This document shows positions 49,115-57,247 of a stretch of DNA of 64,000 nucleotides, piece by piece. Position 1 is the stretch's first letter. Every line of letters begins with the position of its first letter. Made by a program: the position numbers and the translations under genes. The notes beneath the pieces are model-generated. The model made no database searches. It worked only from the letters and a program-made list of their open reading frames with translations, and had not been told where the DNA came from. The DNA is taken from positions 1 to 64,000 of the forward strand of contig NZ_MAXC01000053.1 in the NCBI RefSeq assembly GCF_001693485.1. Direction: 5' to 3'. Origin of the DNA: Bradyrhizobium sp. LMTR 3 (GTDB lineage Bacteria > Pseudomonadota > Alphaproteobacteria > Rhizobiales > Xanthobacteraceae).

Positions 49115-49397
49115 CGGCCACGCCAGCCTTGAGACTCAGGAACAGCGTCACTTCCTTGCCGAATCCAAACTCCCCTACCTTCTTGTCCGGATCCAACAGC
49201 TCGCCCGCTTCGTTCTTGATCTCCCAATTCTCGGGCGGCTGAGCCAGGTTCTTGGTCTCCTCCAGCGCCTTTTGGCAGGCCACATGCAGCGGCTGCTGCT
49301 CTACGGCCTTAATGACGACAGGCTGACCGTTCACGACAATCGTGATTTCGACGAAATCCGCGCCGTGATCACTTCCCGGCTTCTTCTGATTCTTCAT
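49107..49397 (-). CDS. Ubiquitin-like modifier ending in Gly-Gly
   Basis: 96 residues. After a short polar tail (MKNQKKPGSDHG) comes a single beta-grasp domain: VEITIVVNGQPVVIKAVEQ, a helix with ACQKALEETKN, ENWEIKNEAGELLDPDKKVG, and FGFGKEVTLFLSLKAG. It ends exactly in AGVAGG, a mature di-glycine terminus ready for activation without trimming. It resembles the DUF2604-type bacterial Ubl proteins. The ATG at 49397 has AAAGGA upstream; an open frame to 49487 lacks such a site. It is the first gene of the operon Ubl-CEHH-JAMM-E1. Confidence 0.85.
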   Translation of the reverse strand: MKNQKKPGSDHGADFVEITIVVNGQPVVIKAVEQQPLHVACQKALEETKNLAQPPENWEIKNEAGELLDPDKKVGEFGFGKEVTLFLSLKAGVAGG

Positions 49398-49589
49398 TTT
49401 TGGTCCTTTTGTCTGTGGCCGGCGCTTGGAATCGACGCTACCGATTGTATGCAGGGGACGACGTGTTAAAAAAAGCGAGCATGCCACAGACGCATTCGGA
49501 AAGTCTTCATTTGGCGCGTGCTTACGCAGTTTTCAGGCGTTAGCGCTCTTTCGTCCACATCTCCGACCCGTTGCGGCTTGAGCGGCCCA

Positions 49590-50035
49590 GACCGGCGGCC
49601 CGCCAGTGAGCAACATCCGGAACACGTCGTCGCCACACTGGCGCGTGTGGCTCAAGCTGGACAACCGGTGCCTCGTGCCCTTCAACGGCTTTGCCGAATG
49701 CGCCCCGAAGCGAACCCCGAAACGAAGAAGGATGTCATCTGTTTCGCGATGAATGAGGATCGGCCGCTCTGTGCCTGCGCTGGCATCGGGACCGAGTTCA
49801 AGGGCGACCGCAGCACCAAATCCAAAGCCGGTCTCGGGCCTCACCTCGTCTACGCTTTCTGATGACGGCCCGAACGCGCTTATCGAGCCTATTCACCCAA
49901 AAGCCATGCACGTGATCCTGGCGACCGCTAAGGCCGTGACGTCTGGATGCGGGCGCCATGGGATGAAGCAAGGCGCTATAGCGTCCTCTGCCGGATGATG
50001 TGCGCAAGATCGCTATGCGCGGAGCCTACGAAGAT
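49590..50035 (+). pseudogene. SRAP (YedK/HMCES-type) peptidase gene, frameshifted
   Basis: Blocks in different frames are SNIRNTSSPHWRVWLKLDNR, CLVPFNGFAE, FAMNEDRPLCACAGIGTEFK, PHLVYAF, and IEPIHPKAMHVILAT. They match the SOS-response-associated peptidase family, which protects abasic sites; the catalytic N-terminal Cys region is absent and a conserved Glu sits in FNGFAE. At least two frameshifts occur. A short hypothetical relic follows. Confidence 0.65.
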
Positions 50036-50079
50036 CATCAAGATTGCTGCATGAAGCCGACTGCAGACCGCCCTACCCC

Positions 50080-50300
50080 GACCCGAAGAAAAAGCCCACC
50101 GCAGGTTCTTGGAGCTCGCGCACGCCGTCAAGCCCGTCCAAGACGGCCGGATTGACAATCGAGAAGATCAACGGGCTTCTTTTCTAGGACAAAGGTACGC
50201 TGGCCGAGTATGGCGTCGGCTAAAGTTGGATCGAGTGTGCTGGTTGTGATGCACGAGAGCGGCACGTTCGTGTGGCTCACCCAGACGGTTCGTCTCATAC
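50080..50300 (+). pseudogene. Small hypothetical gene relic
   Basis: The readable pieces are HRRFLELAHAVKPVQDGRID and, after shifts, INGLLF and VMHESGTFVWLTQ. I recall short Bradyrhizobium proteins with an ELAHAVEPVQDGRI start and an LHESGTFVxFT end. It is frameshifted and follows the SRAP relic. Confidence 0.4.
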
Positions 50301-50304
50301 CACA

Positions 50305-50328
50305 GACAGCCCTTGAGGGGGCTGTCTC
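50305..50328. terminator. Hairpin, terminator-like
   Basis: Perfect 9-bp arms (AGACAGCCC and GGGCTGTCT) close a 6-base loop. It is followed by CGGTTTGTT, a weak T-rich tail. It is the first of two hairpins before the HEPN-like gene. Confidence 0.5.
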
Positions 50329-50363
50329 GGTTTGTTGGGCAAGTTATGAGGTCTTTAAACGGC

Positions 50364-50394
50364 GAAAGAGGCCCCCTATTCGGGAGCCTCTTTC
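50364..50394. terminator. Hairpin, terminator-like
   Basis: Arms GAAAGAGGC and GCCTCTTTC (9 bp) enclose a 13-base loop with an additional short CCC/GGG pairing. It could end transcription in either direction. Confidence 0.5.
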
Positions 50395-50526
50395 AAAGAT
50401 GTTTAGACTCAGGTAGCGGCCCAACGGCAAATGTCGCAACGCGCCATCACTCCCGGAGTGGTCAGGTTTATCGCTAACTCGTGCTCCCCTGTCAAGTTCC
50501 TTAAAAAAATAGTCGGTCCAGCCTAA

Positions 50527-51346
50527 ATGTCAGATATCTCTTACGAATTTTTAACGAAGTTCTTTACCGACTATTTGCCGTTCTCCCCAACGCCCAGCCA
50601 GGTTGAGGATTTTCAGTCCGATTTGACCCTTGTAAGTCCATACCTACTTGAGGGCTCCCTGAGCGAAGTCAAGGAGGGAAACAAGGGTCAAATACTCAAA
50701 TACCTCCCGAATGATTGGCGACCGGCGATCTTCTCCGTATATAACCGCAAAGTGGCTGAACACGCTCAGCTGTTCCCGGTCTTTCACTCTTTCGAGAACG
50801 CTTTGCGCTCGACTGTCGCAGTGACCTTAGAGCAGCACTACAAGCATCCACGGTGGTGGCGCGCCATTTACGAGGAGCTAAAGAAGGGCCGGGCGAGCCA
50901 AGAATATTGCGCAGATCGGCGGCGTTCCACTCGCCCGCCATGCGGCCTTTAGAATCGGCACGGTCATCTTGGATATTGAGGGCAAGCAGTTCCCCAATGG
51001 GCCGATTGATGCAATGGCGAACGGCTACGAGTTTATGCACGATTGTCATTTGGCCCACATACGGCAGCTTATTGAGGAACACTGGGCGGTATTCTCCCCA
51101 AAATTCCGTCCGCTAAGTGCAGCCGACTTCACCGCCAAATTTGAGAAGGTGCGGGAGGCGCGGAATGCGGTTTATCACCACCGATCACTATCCGGCATGT
51201 CGGATGTTGTGGCGGCCGCCGAAGAGCTTTTGGACAAGCTCAATTTCTGCCTGAAATTCGTTCACGGCAAAGTCGCAGATTGCGAGCCGACAAAACTTGC
51301 CTTTTCGGTCGAAGCCGAGAAGAGGCACCGCACTTGGGCGGTCTAA
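50527..51346 (+). pseudogene. Abi/HEPN-like gene split by one frameshift
   Basis: The first part (50527-50952) reads MSDISYEFLTKFFTDYLP then VYNRKVAEHAQLFPVFHSFE and NALRSTVAVTLEQHY. At about 50910 the frame moves by one; the second part (to 51346) reads GGVPLARHAAFRIGTV, HIRQLIEEHWAVFSPK, and KVREARNAVYHHRSLSGM. The RNAVYH segment fits the R-x4-H catalytic motif of HEPN RNases, and the overall pattern resembles Abi/Swt1-type proteins used in phage defence. Both halves are well preserved, so the frameshift is recent, programmed, or a sequencing error. Adjacent to the Ubl operon. Confidence 0.55.
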
Positions 51347-51441
51347 TTTCAAACTGAGATACCACCTCCGAAGATCCCTAGAGCTGAGACGATGAACCGC
51401 GCCGTCTTGTTGTCCTGGCGTGGTCGATCAGTTGGTGCTCA

Positions 51442-52200
51442 TCAAAAGATATACTCGGGCGCCAGCCATTTGTGTGGGATGCCGGTCGTCAGACCGCCAT
51501 CGATGACGATCTCGGAACCGGTAAGATAACTGGACTCGTCGCTGAGCAGGAACAAGACTGCCTGCGACACTTCCTGCGGCCGGCCTGCCCGTCCCAGTGG
51601 AATGGGGAAAATGGAGGGATCGAAGCTCTCGGTCATCGGCGTGGTGATGAAGCCGGGATGGATTGAGTTGACGCGGACGCCGGAGGCCGCCGCCTCCAGC
51701 GCAGCAGATTTGGTTATACCCCGCACGCCGAACTTGGAAGCGACATAGGCATGAAGCCCGGCAGTGCCCCGCAGCCCCTCGACGGACGAGATGTTGACGA
51801 TCGAACCTCCGCCTACGCGCCGGATTGCCGGCAGGGCAGCCTGCATTCCAAGGAACGCACCGGTTAAATTGACAGCAATAACATTGTTCCACTGATCGAG
51901 CGGGAACTGCTCGATCGGGGCCATGCTGGCGATGCCAGCATTGTTAACCAGCCCATGCAGCGCGCCGAAGCTGCTCTCGGCGGTCGCGACCGCCCTGGCC
52001 CACTCCTCCGGCTGGGTGACGTCCTGACGCACATAGATGGCGGAAGTGCCCAGTTCAGCCGCGAGAGCCTCTCCTTCTGTATGAAGAATATCCGTGATTA
52101 CGACCTTGGCGCCTTCAGCGACAAGCAGGCGCGCATGAGCTGCACCCATCCCACGAGCTCCGCCGGTCACCAGAATGACCTTTTCGTTCACACGTCCCAT
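51442..52200 (-). CDS. SDR-family oxidoreductase
   Basis: 252 residues, the classical short-chain dehydrogenase length. Rossmann motif TGGARGMG (12-19), NNAG (near 88), catalytic Ser in NISSVEG and Y-x-x-x-K in YVASK (near 150) are all intact. The Asp in VITDILH after the second strand suggests NAD(H) rather than NADP(H). It is closest in style to 3-alpha/20-beta-hydroxysteroid or glucose 1-dehydrogenase-like SDRs; the substrate is unknown. A 44-codon frame with a good ribosome binding site lies 27 bases upstream on the same strand. Confidence 0.88.
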   Translation of the reverse strand: MGRVNEKVILVTGGARGMGAAHARLLVAEGAKVVITDILHTEGEALAAELGTSAIYVRQDVTQPEEWARAVATAESSFGALHGLVNNAGIASMAPIEQFPLDQWNNVIAVNLTGAFLGMQAALPAIRRVGGGSIVNISSVEGLRGTAGLHAYVASKFGVRGITKSAALEAAASGVRVNSIHPGFITTPMTESFDPSIFPIPLGRAGRPQEVSQAVLFLLSDESSYLTGSEIVIDGGLTTGIPHKWLAPEYIF

Positions 52201-52227
52201 GACATGTTCCTTGCTTCGCTCTGTTGA

Positions 52228-52362
52228 TCAGTGGCGGTGCAGCGGAGCGATCAGCTCGAGCCCATCTTTCTCGCGTGGACCTAAACTGCACACCTTGACG
52301 ATCTCCGCCGCCCGAAACCAGGCGCGCCTTGTCATCCAGAAGAACTCCTCATGGTACTTCAT
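52228..52362 (-). CDS. Very small hypothetical protein (44 aa)
   Basis: The ATG at 52362 is preceded by AAGGA eight bases upstream. The product MKYHEEFFWMTRRAWFRAAE ends in APLHRH. It is basic-aromatic, without a membrane segment. I do not recognise it. The spacing of 27 bases to the SDR start suggests co-transcription. It might be the tail of a lost larger gene, since an in-frame reading extends upstream to 52431. Confidence 0.35.
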   Translation of the reverse strand: MKYHEEFFWMTRRAWFRAAEIVKVCSLGPREKDGLELIAPLHRH

Positions 52363-52928
52363 CAGTTCGTCCTTCCGACTTGGCCGTACACCTGCTCTAG
52401 GGAATTGGACGTCAGCAGTTCGTAGGTGCAAGTGGATCTTCCTCGAACATGCGCCTCGCCGCGCATGACCAAACCATTCTTCACCATGGGCATGGCTGCT
52501 GTCACCGAACTGCTCCCTCTTCTCAAAGGGACGACATTCTCGCCCGATCGTCCCGCCCTCCTTGATGAGATTGGCTGCTGCCGCCTACCGGCGCCGGCTC
52601 CCACCAAACCGGCGTTCGCGGAGCCGCCTGCCGCGTTGGATCAGGCTTTGACGAGGCGAGAGCAACGCACAAAGGTTCTCCGACGTGCAGCGGTGCGAAG
52701 ATCCTGATCTTCTAATCAGTGCGCCAATGATGGCGCGCAGAAAATCTGGGGAATTTGATTGCAACGCAAAGCTCCCGCGACCGTTCCGTTCGCTGGGCAC
52801 GTCACCAGCTACCGCCATCGATACAGCCTCTGCGCACAAGCAGGGCGGCGCGCAGAGGCGCGGAGACATGGATCTACCGTGAGATCACCTCAATAAAGGG
52901 CAATCACACTACGCCTGCCGTGCAGCTC
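52363..52928. other. No supportable gene
   Basis: Between fixX and the SDR operon. Frames on both strands are unconvincing, and no -24/-12 element was found. Confidence 0.4.
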
Positions 52929-53225
52929 TCATCCGAACTTGAACAACACACCGTATCCGCCACGCGGATAGCTCCATTCGATGTCCCCGGTGGGCTCGCC
53001 GATTACGCGGCAGGTGCCGCACTCGATGCAGCCGTCGACGGTGACCTCGACCTGCCCCTTATCGTTGAGCTCATAGCAGCGTGCCGGGCAGACCTTCAAA
53101 AGTGCAAGCAGCTGCGGGGATGGGCTCGTGTGTGCGCGCACTTTGACGTGGGGACGACCGACGTCAACGAGATAGCGGTTGTAGAACAGCTTGTCCTCGA
53201 CGCGCACTGATGTCTCGACATTCAT
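52929..53225 (-). CDS. fixX: Ferredoxin-like protein FixX
   Basis: 98 residues, the usual length. It carries the Cys clusters VCPARC and DGCIECGTCRVIG that bind the iron-sulfur centre, and the conserved end IEWSYPRGGYGVLFKFG. FixX accepts electrons from FixC, probably to reduce ferredoxin or flavodoxin for nitrogenase. It is the last gene of the minus-strand fix operon, 32 bases after fixC. Intact. Confidence 0.95.
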   Translation of the reverse strand: MNVETSVRVEDKLFYNRYLVDVGRPHVKVRAHTSPSPQLLALLKVCPARCYELNDKGQVEVTVDGCIECGTCRVIGEPTGDIEWSYPRGGYGVLFKFG

Positions 53226-53257
53226 ATTTCAGCTTCCTTGGCTTCGATTTTGGCTGG

Positions 53258-54565
53258 CTAGCGCCAGGCACGGGCGATGCGGAATGCATCGCCAAATAGA
53301 CCGGTCCAGGACCGCGCGTTGACAAAGGATTTCAATGTCCCCTTCTCTTTCTCAGCCTTCGGCGTACCGTCGACGCGTACATAGTTCTGCATCGCCCTGG
53401 AGACGAGCTGCGGATAGGTAAGAAAGAAGTTTTGCGAGTTGGTATGCATCAGCATCGGCATATCCTTGTGCTTCTTGAGATCCTTAATCACGAAAGATTC
53501 ATCCAGCATCTTCTTGTAGACTGACAGATTTGCCGCGGTCATGGGTTGGCGGCGCGATTTCACCTGGACAATCGCTTCCGCCGCGATACGGCCCGAAGTC
53601 ATCGCGAGGTTAGAGCCCTCGCGATGAATGGCATTGTTGAGCTGCGCCGCATCGCCCACCACCACCCAGCCATCGCCATAGAGCTGCGGGATCGCCTTGT
53701 AGCCGCCTTCAGGAATGAGGTGCGCGGAGTATTCCTTGACCTCCGAGCCCTCGATCAGGGGCGCCACGGATGGGTGACGCTTGAAACGATCGAGTAGCCC
53801 GTAAGGCGTCTCTCCGGTGCGCTGAAAGTCGGCGACGATACAGCCGATGCCGATCGAGATGCACTCCTTGTTGGCATAGATGAAGCCCATTCCAGTCATG
53901 CCACGGGAAATGGTGCCGGCCGCTTCGACAACGACGCCTTCGTCGCCCTTGAGATTGAAATGGGCCTCGATGGTCTCACGTGGCAAAAAGTGCATTTCCT
54001 TAACCGCGAGTGCCACCTTGTCAGGCTTTGGCCGTTCGCGCAGTCGCGCACGCGTGCCGAGAAGGCCATTCACACCTTCGGCCAGCACCACGACATCTGC
54101 GTGGATTTCGCCGTCGCGGCGATCGGTATGAACACCGATGACTTTCCCATGGGCGTCCCGCGCGAGCTCAGTGACGGTGGTCTCGCACAGCACGGTCGCG
54201 CCGGCCTCACGCACTTTGGACGAGAACCATTTGTCGAACTGCGCGCGGATGATCGTGTACCGGTTCGGCCGCTCCTCGTTGAAGTCTTCGGAGCGGTAGT
54301 GCACGCCGAAATGGGAGCGATCGTCCATTAGCCAGAACCGTTGCTCGACGAGATGACGTTCGAGCGGCGCGTCGTCGCGAAAATCCGGGATCAGCTTTTC
54401 GAGCATGTCGGCATAGAGAATTGCGCCCTGAACGTTCTTCGAGCCGGCATATTCACCGCGCTCCAGCTGCAGCACCTTCATGCCGCGTTTAGCCATGGTC
54501 AGCGCCGCCGCGTTGCCCGACATGCCGGCGCCGACCACGATTGCATCGAACTTCTCCTCGATCAC
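53258..54565 (-). CDS. fixC: FixC, ETF-quinone oxidoreductase-like flavoprotein
   Basis: 435 residues. The N-terminal FAD-binding motif VVGAGMSGNAAALTMAKRG and the second FAD contact GDAAQLNNAIHREGSN are intact; a C-terminal membrane-associating region follows. FixC works with FixA, FixB and FixX as an electron-bifurcating complex that delivers low-potential electrons to nitrogenase while reducing quinone. It starts 11 bases after fixB. A scrap of this gene is found at 10640-10725. No damage is visible. Confidence 0.95.
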   Translation of the reverse strand: MIEEKFDAIVVGAGMSGNAAALTMAKRGMKVLQLERGEYAGSKNVQGAILYADMLEKLIPDFRDDAPLERHLVEQRFWLMDDRSHFGVHYRSEDFNEERPNRYTIIRAQFDKWFSSKVREAGATVLCETTVTELARDAHGKVIGVHTDRRDGEIHADVVVLAEGVNGLLGTRARLRERPKPDKVALAVKEMHFLPRETIEAHFNLKGDEGVVVEAAGTISRGMTGMGFIYANKECISIGIGCIVADFQRTGETPYGLLDRFKRHPSVAPLIEGSEVKEYSAHLIPEGGYKAIPQLYGDGWVVVGDAAQLNNAIHREGSNLAMTSGRIAAEAIVQVKSRRQPMTAANLSVYKKMLDESFVIKDLKKHKDMPMLMHTNSQNFFLTYPQLVSRAMQNYVRVDGTPKAEKEKGTLKSFVNARSWTGLFGDAFRIARAWR

Positions 54566-54576
54566 AACAACCTCCT

Positions 54577-55686
54577 CTAGCTCGCGATCCGGTCACGCGA
54601 ATGCGGCGAAAGCCGTGCACGAAATGCGGCCGTCAGCGCTGGTAACAAGTGCATAGCGTCGTTGACGACGCCGATATGGGCAAAGTCAAAGATTGGCGCG
54701 TTCTTATCGGTATTGATGGCGACGATCAGATCGGCACCCTCCACACCGACCCGATGCTGGATCGCGCCGGAAATGCCCGCGGCGATATAGAGCTTTGGCC
54801 GGATGGTCTTGCCCGTCTGGCCGATCTGCCGATCGGAGGTGACCCAGCCCTTTTGTACCAGCGGACGCGAACAGCCATATTCGGCTCCGAGCACGGAGGC
54901 GAGCTGTCGTACCAGCTGGAAACTCTCTGGCGAACCCAATCCCAGCCCGCCGGCGACGACGACGTCGGCATAGGCGAGATTGGATTTGGCCGAATCACGG
55001 TCGGGCACAAAGGACAGCACCTTGGTCACGATGTCTTCTTCGAGCAGGCGGAGCGGATGGACGATGATGCGGGCGGCATCGCGCTCGACACGCTCTGGCA
55101 TCGGCATCACGCGCGGGCGGACGGTTGCCATCTGCGGCCGGTAGTTCAAAGTGTAGATCGTGCAAAGCAGCGATCCGCCAAAGGTCGGACGCGTGGCGGC
55201 AAGCGAACCATCCGCGTCGACGTCGAGCTCTGTGCAGTCCGCGGTGAGACCCGTCAGTAGTGTGGTGGCTACCGAGCCTGCAAGATCGCGACCGACCGTG
55301 GTGGCGCCCAACAGCAGGATCTCTGGCTTGTAGGTGTTGACGAGATCGGTCAGCGCCTTCGTGTAGGACTCGTTTCGATACTCCGAGAGCACATTCTCGG
55401 TCACGAGATAGGTTAGATCGGCGCCGTAGCAGAAGGATTCGAGCGCGGCCTTGCGTGTGGTCTCGGCCTCCGGGCCGATGACGACCGCGGCGAGATCAAC
55501 CTTCAGCTTGTCGGCAAGCTTGCGGCCTGCACCCATGAGTTCCCAGGAGACGGGATGCACCTGGCCACGCTCCTGCTCGACGAAGACCCAGATGTGCTTG
55601 TAGGCCTTAAAGTGCTCGGGCAATTCTTTTTTTATTCCTGCGCGGCCGCCCGCGGCCGGCGTGGGAGCTTTGGTGATGTTGCTCAT
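54577..55686 (-). CDS. fixB: FixB, ETF alpha-subunit-like
   Basis: 369 residues. The C-terminal ETF-alpha FAD-binding domain is clear: VVAGGLGLGSPESFQLVRQL, WVTSDRQIGQTGKTI, and AAGISGAIQHRVGVEGADLI then VAINTDKNAPIFDFAHIGVV. The N-terminal domain (HIWVFVEQERGQVHPVSWEL) is the ETF-like nucleotide-binding fold. FixB pairs with FixA. The upstream fixA is destroyed, so the partner must be encoded elsewhere. It starts 15 bases after the end of the fixA relic. Confidence 0.95.
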   Translation of the reverse strand: MSNITKAPTPAAGGRAGIKKELPEHFKAYKHIWVFVEQERGQVHPVSWELMGAGRKLADKLKVDLAAVVIGPEAETTRKAALESFCYGADLTYLVTENVLSEYRNESYTKALTDLVNTYKPEILLLGATTVGRDLAGSVATTLLTGLTADCTELDVDADGSLAATRPTFGGSLLCTIYTLNYRPQMATVRPRVMPMPERVERDAARIIVHPLRLLEEDIVTKVLSFVPDRDSAKSNLAYADVVVAGGLGLGSPESFQLVRQLASVLGAEYGCSRPLVQKGWVTSDRQIGQTGKTIRPKLYIAAGISGAIQHRVGVEGADLIVAINTDKNAPIFDFAHIGVVNDAMHLLPALTAAFRARLSPHSRDRIAS

Positions 55687-55701
55687 AGCTTTGAATTCCC
55701 C

Positions 55702-56240
55702 TTAGAACCTGCGCGCCTGCACCACAAGATCGGTCTCCAGCTTGGGTTGGCCCTTCAAGATGGCTTTCATCAGCACCTCCTTCGGCTGCTTGGCGGCTTC
55801 CACCGGCTCCGTCTTCTCGGCGCGTGGCGACGGCGCAAAGGCTCGCTTGACGATGGTCGGCGCGAGCCGGGCGTTTCGAGACTCCGTGACGTCGGTCTCC
55901 CGCGCGCTCCATTTCACAGCCGGCCCACCGCCGCGTGCCGGCCGTCGGTCACCACGGCGCGGCAAATCTGGCTGGTTTGCTTCTGCCATAGTTGGCCAGA
56001 TTGAGCAGCCTTGTGCGCCACATTTGCACGCCGGGTTTGGCGCAGCACTCCGCGTCGACCGTGGTGAGCGCGGTGATCTCGCCGCCGAACTTGTCACGCA
56101 ATTAGTCCACGGCCTCGAGCGCGAACAAGGCGTAATGGTTGATGATGCCTGGCGCCCCTGACGCACGATAGTGTTGGTCACGGGCTGACGCGAATCTGCG
56201 CTGAATTGGGAACCTGCTTGGTGCAAACGATATCTTGCAT
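55702..56240 (-). pseudogene. fixA: fixA, decayed with large internal deletion
   Basis: The start at 56240 gives MQDIVCTKQVPNSAQIRVSP. One frame later come VTNTIVRQG, IINHYALFALEAVD then an in-frame stop, and LRDKFGGEITALTTVD. The middle of the ETF-beta fold, about 100 residues, is missing. The C-terminal part ARLAPTIVKRAFAPSPRAEK and QPKEVLMKAILKGQPKLETD runs open to the stop at 55702, just before fixB. The size (539 bases against about 850 expected) and the frameshifts make it non-functional. Confidence 0.8.
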
Positions 56241-56269
56241 ATCTTCTCCAGACTAGCGTAGATCGCGAG

Positions 56270-56434
56270 TTACCCATTGGCGGTCATCTCCCGGTCAATC
56301 CCAGCCTCAATGGCGTCAAGGGCAACTTCGAACGGCATTAACGCGAGCGTGAGCCATAAGTGGATGCCGGCGCGAGCGGCGAGCAGTAACGGCAACATGA
56401 TTGGTCGTGCTCCAGATCTCATCTCGGACGGCAA
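56270..56434 (-). CDS. Possible small hydrophobic protein (54 aa)
   Basis: The frame from the ATG at 56434 reads MLPSEMRSGARPIMLPLLLA then ARAGIHLWLTLALMPFEVAL and ends TANG. It has one hydrophobic helix, and lies between a -24/-12 candidate and the fixA relic. I do not recognise the family; it may be chance. Confidence 0.3.
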   Translation of the reverse strand: MPSEMRSGARPIMLPLLLAARAGIHLWLTLALMPFEVALDAIEAGIDREMTANG

Positions 56435-56477
56435 CATTCTGTGTAGTCGGCGCAATGAGCGGACTTAGCCGGAGAAC

Positions 56478-56493
56478 AGCAAGTGTCGTACCA
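56478..56493 (-). promoter_or_regulatory. -24/-12 (RpoN) promoter candidate before fixA
   Basis: Minus-strand TGGTACG-N4-TTGCT has one mismatch from the consensus with exact spacing, 238 bases upstream of the fixA relic. It could still transcribe fixBCX. No perfect NifA site was found in the preceding 200 bases. Confidence 0.5.
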
Positions 56494-56709
56494 GTTGGGA
56501 AAATCAAGAATTAGGCGTCCAATCAACGCCTTGAGAAAGTTCATCAATGCGGGCCGTCAGCATCGCCGTCCATACAATTCCGACATACGTCGCGAATGCG
56601 ACAGCACCGCTTCGCGCATTACTGGACAGAGTTGATGTGGATGAGGAGGAATATGGCACAACGCGCTGGACCGACATGGCTTGCGGCAGATCTGAACTGA
56701 TATGTGAGG

Positions 56710-57051
56710 CTATTTCAGCGAGCTTAACGGCACGAAGGCCGCCGGTTTCTTGGGCTCCGCGACCGCATCCTTCAAGACCTTGAACACCCGCTGGTCGATG
56801 GGCGAGGACGCCACGAAGTCAGCATAAGCCTGTTCCAGCACCGCCTTGCACCGCGCCCTGACCTCGGTCTCCGCGCTATCTTCGAATTCTTCCTTGGCGA
56901 GATATTGTCCCATGCGCTTTAAGATATGCAGGCGCGCGACATTGACGATCTTCGGGTCGTAATCGACGTCAAGCAGCGCAAAAAAGTCTTCGGCCGAGGA
57001 GGCCTTGTTGAGTCGATCCAGGATGCCGACTGCCGCCTGTGTGTTGCTCAT
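56710..57051 (-). CDS. nifW: Nitrogenase-stabilising/protective protein NifW
   Basis: 113 residues, the usual size. Typical features are ILDRLNKASSAEDFFALLDV then DYDPKIVNVARLHILKRMGQ, and the C-terminal FKVLKDAVAEPKKPAAFVPL. NifW associates with the MoFe protein and protects nitrogenase from oxygen. It is cytoplasmic, lies downstream of nifV on the same strand with a 196-base gap, and precedes the fix genes. Complete. Confidence 0.93.
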   Translation of the reverse strand: MSNTQAAVGILDRLNKASSAEDFFALLDVDYDPKIVNVARLHILKRMGQYLAKEEFEDSAETEVRARCKAVLEQAYADFVASSPIDQRVFKVLKDAVAEPKKPAAFVPLSSLK

Positions 57052-57247
57052 CGAATTATCTCCTTTGGGTTAGATCGCCGGCCTGTGGGCGGGACCCGAC
57101 ACCGGCTGGTCATCTCCTTGCGACGCTGCTTCGCGCAGGCGGCGGTGCATATGGTCCCGCAGCCTACGTCTTCGATCAGCGAGGGCTTCCGTGGCACACC
57201 GGCGGTTTCGAAGTGGACGGCTGTAATAATGCCGGACCATGGCCGCC

